Of a stretch of DNA of 64,000 nucleotides, positions 59,341 through 64,000 are shown in pieces. Numbering within the stretch: position 1 is the first letter of the stretch; each line of letters starts with the position of its first letter. The notes under the pieces were generated by a model that had not been told where the DNA came from, searched no databases, and saw only the letters and a program-made list of their open reading frames with translations. The translations under genes were made by a program, and so were the position numbers. This DNA is from Actinomadura terrae (GTDB taxonomy: Bacteria; Actinomycetota; Actinomycetes; Streptosporangiales; Streptosporangiaceae): the NCBI RefSeq assembly GCF_022751215.1, contig NZ_JAICDG010000001.1, forward strand, positions 1,984,001 to 2,048,000. The letters run 5' to 3'.

Positions 59341-60981
59341 GTGTTCCGTACAATATCGGTCGGAAAAGTAAAGATAATTGTGACCGGCGCGGCCGGCGCG
59401 CTGCTGCTGGCCGCGTGCGGCGGCGGGACGTCGGCCGGGGGCTCGGGCGCGGCGGGCCCGCCCAAGTCGGGCGGCACCCTGACCGTCGCGCTCGGCGGCG
59501 ACCCCGTCAGCATCTACCCGCGCGCGGTCACGCCGCTGGTCCGGGAGGTCGCGCGGCCGATCGTCGACTCGCTGCTCGCGCTCGACCCGGCGACCAGGCA
59601 GCCGGTGCCGTGGCTGGCCGAGTCGGTCAAGGCCAACGCCGACGCCACCGAGTTCACGTTCACGCTGCGGCAGGGGGTGACGTTCTCCGACGGCACGCCG
59701 CTGACCGCGAAGATCGTCAAGGACAACTTCGACGACGTCATCACCAACCGGGCCGCGTCGGTGGGCTCCACCCCCCTGTCGCTGCTGGACCAGGGCGGCT
59801 ACAAGGGGACGAGCACCCCCGACGAGCGGACGGTCGTGCAGCGGTTCGCCAAGCCGTACCCGACGTGGCCGCTGTGGGTGACGAACCCCGGGTTCGGCAT
59901 CCTCGCGCCGAAGACGCTGGCGCTGCCGATGGCCGACCGGTTCGACAAGGTGATCGGGACGGGCCCGTTCGTGCTCCGCTCCTACACTCGCAATAGCCAG
60001 GTGGTGCTCACGAAGCGCACCGGCTACAAGTGGGGCCCCAAGAACCGGAAGCACGACGGCGACGCCTACCTCGACAAGGTCGTCTACCGGATCATCCCCG
60101 AGCCGAGCGTGCGCACCGGCGCGCTGAAGACCGGGCAGGTTCAGCTCGCGGGCGCGCTCAGCCCGTCCGACATCGCGCCGGTCCGCGACGCGGGGTACGG
60201 GATCGTCGCGCAGCGGCTGCCCCGGCTCGCCGAGGGCCTGGTGGTGACCGGGGCCGACCGCGCGCCGCTGAAGGACGCGGCCGTCCGGCAGGCACTGGTC
60301 AAGGCGGTGGACGCCAAGCAGGTCCGGGACACGCTGCTCACCCCCGAGTGGGGGGTGCCGACCAGCGTCGTCACCGGCACGGTGATCGGGCACTCCGACC
60401 AGAGCGCGCTGCTCAAGCCGGACCAGGCGGCAGCGGCGGCGCTGCTGGACAGGGCGGGCTGGGCCCCGGGCGGTGACGGCATCCGGGTCAAGGACGGCAA
60501 GCGCCTCACGCTCAAGCTCGGCTGGCTCAACCGCGGCAACCCCTGGGACCAGCCGCTCGTCGAACTCGTCACCGCCCAGTACAAGAAGATCGGCGTCGAG
60601 CTCAAGCCGGAGCTGGTGACCGCCGCGCAGTCGGTCGAGGCCTTGAAGGCGCGCACCAGGTGGGACCTGTTCCTGTCCGGCGTCGCCGGGGGACCGGACG
60701 CCGGGGTCGGCCTGGCGAGCACGTTCACGAGCGCGCCGCCGAACTTCTTCAACGTCCAGGACGCGGCGCTGCAACCGCTGCTGGAGAAGCAGGCGATCAC
60801 CACCGACCAGGCGGCCCGGGGCAGGCTGGTCGCCGACGCCCAGCGCCGCGTCCTCGCCGAGGGCCTGTTCACGCCGCTGGTCGAGGACACCGCCGTCGTC
60901 GCGGTCGGCAAGAAGGTGCACGGCTTCGCGCTCGACGCCGACGCGCGGCTGCCCACGCTGCTGGACGTCTGGCTGTCGTGA
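59341..60981 (+). CDS. Solute-binding lipoprotein, family 5
   Basis: 546 residues from a GTG at 59341; GGAGAG stands about 15 bases upstream. The signal ends in a lipobox ALLLAACGGG with the lipidated cysteine near residue 24. The mature protein is a family 5 (DppA/OppA) binding protein: SGGTLTVALGGDPVSIYPRA, then FTFTLRQGVTFSDGTPLTAK and the usual KRTGYKWGPKNRKHDGDAYL. The ligand may be a peptide, hydantoin-like amide or glycoside given the flanking genes. Its stop overlaps hyuA. Confidence 0.93.
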   Translation: MFRTISVGKVKIIVTGAAGALLLAACGGGTSAGGSGAAGPPKSGGTLTVALGGDPVSIYPRAVTPLVREVARPIVDSLLALDPATRQPVPWLAESVKANADATEFTFTLRQGVTFSDGTPLTAKIVKDNFDDVITNRAASVGSTPLSLLDQGGYKGTSTPDERTVVQRFAKPYPTWPLWVTNPGFGILAPKTLALPMADRFDKVIGTGPFVLRSYTRNSQVVLTKRTGYKWGPKNRKHDGDAYLDKVVYRIIPEPSVRTGALKTGQVQLAGALSPSDIAPVRDAGYGIVAQRLPRLAEGLVVTGADRAPLKDAAVRQALVKAVDAKQVRDTLLTPEWGVPTSVVTGTVIGHSDQSALLKPDQAAAAALLDRAGWAPGGDGIRVKDGKRLTLKLGWLNRGNPWDQPLVELVTAQYKKIGVELKPELVTAAQSVEALKARTRWDLFLSGVAGGPDAGVGLASTFTSAPPNFFNVQDAALQPLLEKQAITTDQAARGRLVADAQRRVLAEGLFTPLVEDTAVVAVGKKVHGFALDADARLPTLLDVWLS

Positions 60982-63077
60982 GCGACCGCCCCTACCGCAT
61001 CGCCGTGGACGTCGGGGGCACGTTCACCGACCTGGCGCTGCTCGGCCCGGACGGGGTGGAGCTGGACCACAAGACCGGCTCCACCCCGGCCGAGCCCGCC
61101 GACGGCCTCGTCGCCGGGCTCGGCGGGCTCGCGGCGAGAGCGGGCCTGCCCCTCGCCGAGCTGCTCGGCCGCACCGGCGTCCTCGTGCACGGCACGACGA
61201 TCACGACCAACGCGCTGGTCACCGGCACCGGCGCGCGGACGGGCCTGCTGACGACGCACGGCCTGCGCGACGTCCTGCTCGCGCGCCAGGGCTCCCGCGC
61301 CGACCAGTTCGACTCGCGCTCGGCCCCACCGCCGCCGCTCGTGCCCCGGCACCTGATCGAGACCGTGCGGGAGCGGCTCGACCGCACCGGCGAGGTCACG
61401 ACCCCGCTGGACGAGGACGGCTTGCGCCGCGCGGCGCGGCGCTTCGCGGCGGCAGGGGTCGCCTCGGTCGCCGTCTGCTTCGCGTTCTCCTACCTCGACG
61501 GCGCGCACGAGCGGCGCGCGGCGGAGATCCTCGCGGCGGAGCTGCCCGGCGTGTTCCTGTCGGTGTCGTCCCGGGTGGCGCCCGAGGTCCGGCTGTTCGA
61601 GCGCACCTCGACGACGGTGCTCAACGCCTATGTCGGGCCCGTGCTGCGCGACCACCTCGACCGCCTCGCCGGACGGCTGACCGCGCTCGGCTACACCGGC
61701 GAGGTGCTGATCGTCCAGTCCAACGGCGGTGTCGTCGCGCTGGAGCGGGCGGCCGAGCGCGCGGTGAACACGCTCCTGTCGGGACCGGCGGGCGCGCCCG
61801 CCGCCGTCCGGGACGTCGTCGCCGAACTCGGCGTGCCCGAGGCGATGACGATCGACATGGGCGGGACGAGCTTCGAGGTGAGCCTGTCCTCCGGCGGCGC
61901 CACCGGGATCACCACGCGGGCCGAGCCCGCGGGGCATCCCGTCTCGGTGCCGATGCTCGACATCGCCACGATCGGCGCGGGCGGCGGCTCGATCGGCCGG
62001 GCGACCGCCGGGGGGCTGCTGCGCGTCGGCCCCGAGAGCGCGGGCGCCGATCCCGGCCCGGCGAGCTACGGGCGCGGCGGGCGCGAGGCCACGGTCACCG
62101 ACGCCGACCTCCTCCTCGGCTACCTCGCGGGCGGGTTCGGCGAGGGCCTCGTCCCGTCGGCGGCCCTGGCGGGGCGCGCGGTCGAGGCCCTCGGCCGCGA
62201 CCTCGGGCTCGGGACGGTCGAGACGGCGGCGGGCGTCCACCGCGCGGTCAACGCCGCGATGGCCGACAGCCTGCGGCTCGCGACCGCGAGGCACGGCCTC
62301 GACCCGGCGCGGCTCGCGCTCGTCGCGGCCGGCGGCGCGGGCCCGGTGCACGCGGTGGAGCTGGCCCGCGATCTCGGGATCGCGCTGGTCGTGGTCCCGG
62401 CGGGCGCGTCGGTGCTGTGCGCGCGGGGCATGCTGCGCGCCGACCTCGTCAGCTACCACGTCCGCACGCTGCTGGGCCGGGGACGCGACCCGCGCGCCAC
62501 GGGCGTCGACGCCGCCGAGGTCGACGCCGCCTTCGCCGCGCTGGAGAGCGGGGCGAAGGCGGACCCGGCCGCGGAGCTCACCCGGCTCGCGGACGTCCGC
62601 TACGTCGGCCAGGTGCACGAGATCACGGTGCCGTTCCCGTCCGTGCCGAGCGTCGATGCGGCGGCGGTCGCCGGGCTCGTCGAGCGGTTCCACCGCCTGC
62701 ACGACCGGCTCTACGGCTTCGCGCAACCGGAGGTGCCGGTGGAGGTGGTGAACCTGAGGCTCGAAGCCCGCGTGCCCACCGCCGCGCCCCGGAGCGCTCC
62801 CGCTCCGTCCGGGCCGCCGGAGCCCGACGGCGTCCGGCGCGCGTGGTTCGACGGCGCGTTCCACGAGGTCCCCGTCCGGGACGTGCGGTCGGTGCCGGTC
62901 GACGAACGCCAGGAAGGGCCCGCGCTGCTGGCGGGCGCGGGCACGACCATCGTGGTCCCGCCCGGGTTCGCGTTCGAGGTCACCGCGAGCGGCACCACGC
63001 TCGTGTTCGCCGCCGACCGCGAGCGGGCCGAGGTGCTGGCCGCGCTGCGCGAGACGCGTCTGGAGGCGGTCCGATGA
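60978..63077 (+). CDS. hyuA: HyuA-type hydantoinase / 5-oxoprolinase subunit A
   Basis: 699 residues from a GTG overlapping the binding-protein stop. It belongs to the ATP-dependent hydantoinase/oxoprolinase/acetone-carboxylase family: N-terminal IAVDVGGTFTDLALLGPDG (phosphate-binding loop), HGTTITTNALVTG, then TIDMGGTSFEV and the central metal/ATP-binding IGAGGGSIG. A C-terminal beta domain follows from about residue 560. HyuA with HyuB hydrolyses a five-membered cyclic amide such as 5-oxoproline or an N-methylhydantoin using ATP. Coupling to an Opp-type importer suggests the importer brings in a cyclic amide substrate. Confidence 0.92.
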   Translation: MSDRPYRIAVDVGGTFTDLALLGPDGVELDHKTGSTPAEPADGLVAGLGGLAARAGLPLAELLGRTGVLVHGTTITTNALVTGTGARTGLLTTHGLRDVLLARQGSRADQFDSRSAPPPPLVPRHLIETVRERLDRTGEVTTPLDEDGLRRAARRFAAAGVASVAVCFAFSYLDGAHERRAAEILAAELPGVFLSVSSRVAPEVRLFERTSTTVLNAYVGPVLRDHLDRLAGRLTALGYTGEVLIVQSNGGVVALERAAERAVNTLLSGPAGAPAAVRDVVAELGVPEAMTIDMGGTSFEVSLSSGGATGITTRAEPAGHPVSVPMLDIATIGAGGGSIGRATAGGLLRVGPESAGADPGPASYGRGGREATVTDADLLLGYLAGGFGEGLVPSAALAGRAVEALGRDLGLGTVETAAGVHRAVNAAMADSLRLATARHGLDPARLALVAAGGAGPVHAVELARDLGIALVVVPAGASVLCARGMLRADLVSYHVRTLLGRGRDPRATGVDAAEVDAAFAALESGAKADPAAELTRLADVRYVGQVHEITVPFPSVPSVDAAAVAGLVERFHRLHDRLYGFAQPEVPVEVVNLRLEARVPTAAPRSAPAPSGPPEPDGVRRAWFDGAFHEVPVRDVRSVPVDERQEGPALLAGAGTTIVVPPGFAFEVTASGTTLVFAADRERAEVLAALRETRLEAVR

Positions 63078-64000
63078 CGGGGACGGTGCTGGCCTCGGTG
63101 GTCGGCAACCGGCTGCACGCGATCGCCGAGCGGATGGCCGACGCGATGCTCCGGTCCTGCCGGTCGGCGGCGTTCCAGAGCCGCGACTTCGTCACCGGGA
63201 TCTTCGACGCGGACGGCGCGTGGATCGCCGCCAAGGACTTCATCCCCGTCCTCGCCGGGTCGCTGCCGAGCGCCTACGAGGGCGTGCTCGCCAAGTTCGC
63301 CGGGGACGTCGGCGAGGGCGACGTCTTCGTGCTCAACGACCCCTACCACGGCAACAACCACCCGCCGGACGTCACCGTCCTCAAGCCCGTCTTCCACCGG
63401 GGCGTGCTGCGCTTCTGGACCGCGACCAAGGGGCACCACGCCGACGTCGGCGGGAGCGGGGAGATCGGCTACAACCCCGGCGCGCGGGACTGCTACGAGG
63501 ACGCGCTGCGCATCCCGCCCGTCCGGCTCTACCGGCGCGGCGAGCGGCAGCACGACGTCTGGGACCTGATCCTGCTGAACCTGCGGCTGCGCGACGCGGT
63601 CGAGGGCGACCTGCACTGCCAGATCGGCGCGGCCTCGATCGGGGAGCGCGAGCTGCTCGCGATGCTCGACGCGTTCGGCGTCGAGCCCGTGCTGGAGGCC
63701 GTGCGGGTCCAGTTCGCCGCCTCGGCCCGGCACATGCGCGCGGAGATCGCCCGCTGGCCGGACGGGACCTACGAGGCCGTCCGGCACCTCGACGACGGCG
63801 GCGAGCACCACCGCGAGCCCATCGCGGTCCGGCTGGCGCTCACCGTCGCGGGGGAGCGCGCCGTGTTCGACTTCACCGCCTCGGACCCGCAGGTCGTCGG
63901 CTACGCCAACTCGACCCGCGCCAACACCGTGGCCTCGACGCTCGTCGCGCTGTTCGGCGTGACCGACCCCGCGCAGCGCCGCGACGGCGGCGCGCTCGCG
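63074..64000 (+). CDS. hyuB: HyuB-type hydantoinase / oxoprolinase subunit B (partial, runs off the window)
   Basis: The first 309 residues are visible from the ATG at 63074, overlapping the hyuA stop. Family marks: AERMADAMLRSCRSAAFQSR, then DFIPVLAGSLP and DVFVLNDPYHGNNHPPDVTV. These are followed by KGHHADVGGSG, which carries probable metal ligands, and a later FDFTASDPQVVGYANSTRAN. It would be about 550-600 residues if complete. It forms the partner subunit to HyuA. Confidence 0.92.
   Translation, partial: MTGTVLASVVGNRLHAIAERMADAMLRSCRSAAFQSRDFVTGIFDADGAWIAAKDFIPVLAGSLPSAYEGVLAKFAGDVGEGDVFVLNDPYHGNNHPPDVTVLKPVFHRGVLRFWTATKGHHADVGGSGEIGYNPGARDCYEDALRIPPVRLYRRGERQHDVWDLILLNLRLRDAVEGDLHCQIGAASIGERELLAMLDAFGVEPVLEAVRVQFAASARHMRAEIARWPDGTYEAVRHLDDGGEHHREPIAVRLALTVAGERAVFDFTASDPQVVGYANSTRANTVASTLVALFGVTDPAQRRDGGALA

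Overview
The window is very GC-rich DNA packed with overlapping GTG/ATG starts, ATGA/GTGA stop-start overlaps and long antisense open frames caused by GC-rich third codon positions. LuxR, TetR, DeoR, GntR, HxlR and ArsR regulators, Eis-type acetyltransferase, FBP-type zinc-finger protein, DUF4132, DUF5825 and secreted BP74/fascin-like proteins all fit a filamentous actinomycete. A Thermomonosporaceae-type genome (such as Actinomadura) is my guess from style only. No rRNA, tRNA, CRISPR array or insertion sequence was seen. The sequence looks like an accessory chromosomal region rich in specialised metabolism.

Layout. 1-3.2 kb: end of a probable MFS transporter, a PLP lyase, and a minus-strand protein joining a helix-turn-helix cytosolic half to an extracellular phosphate-binding-like domain. 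3.2-6.5 kb: luciferase-like DUF5519 protein, a decayed fragment, a secreted BP74 protein and a secreted type-B carboxylesterase. 6.5-9.5 kb: minus-strand FBP / histidine kinase / response regulator operon divergent from a TetR gene. 9.8-16.5 kb: a secreted triple-repeat fascin-like protein, a secreted SH3-like protein, an MBL hydrolase with a damaged ferredoxin motif, an unknown protein and a large LuxR-family ATPase regulator.

16.9-30.6 kb: a seven-gene plus-strand operon (GMC oxidase, Eis-like acetyltransferase, DegT aminotransferase, class III aminotransferase, inositol-phosphatase-like enzyme, zinc dehydrogenase, GH35 glycosidase), followed by a minus-strand HAD / sugar MFS / GntR operon and a DeoR / HAD pair. 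The enzyme set resembles the oxidation-transamination part of aminocyclitol or aminosugar pathways, but no ring-forming cyclase or glycosyltransferase is present. 30.6-35.5 kb: a DUF4132 protein, then a TetR and Tat-exported amidohydrolase pair sharing a 13-bp inverted repeat.

35.8-42.6 kb: the most unusual operon. It encodes an unrecognised protein, a GH3-type acyl-amido synthetase, an HMG-CoA reductase fused to a choline/aminoglycoside-kinase-like domain, a thymidylate-kinase-like P-loop kinase and another unrecognised protein. 42.6-45.2 kb: an ArsR regulator and the two soluble subunits of a group-4 hydrogenase-like complex. The large subunit lacks all the NiFe cysteines, carries a frameshift, and no membrane subunits are present; a 16-bp motif is repeated before both transcription units. 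45.3-49.3 kb: a RiPP-type locus with a B12 radical SAM enzyme, DUF5825, a 58-residue candidate precursor, a strong hairpin and an M29-like peptidase.

49.3-52.7 kb: minus-strand RfbH-type dehydrase, cupin, HxlR regulator and luciferase-like monooxygenase. 52.9-64 kb: GH78-like rhamnosidase, a complete Dpp/Opp-type ABC importer with fused ATPases, and hyuA/hyuB, with hyuB running off the end. All functions are read from sequence motifs by eye; no database search was possible.
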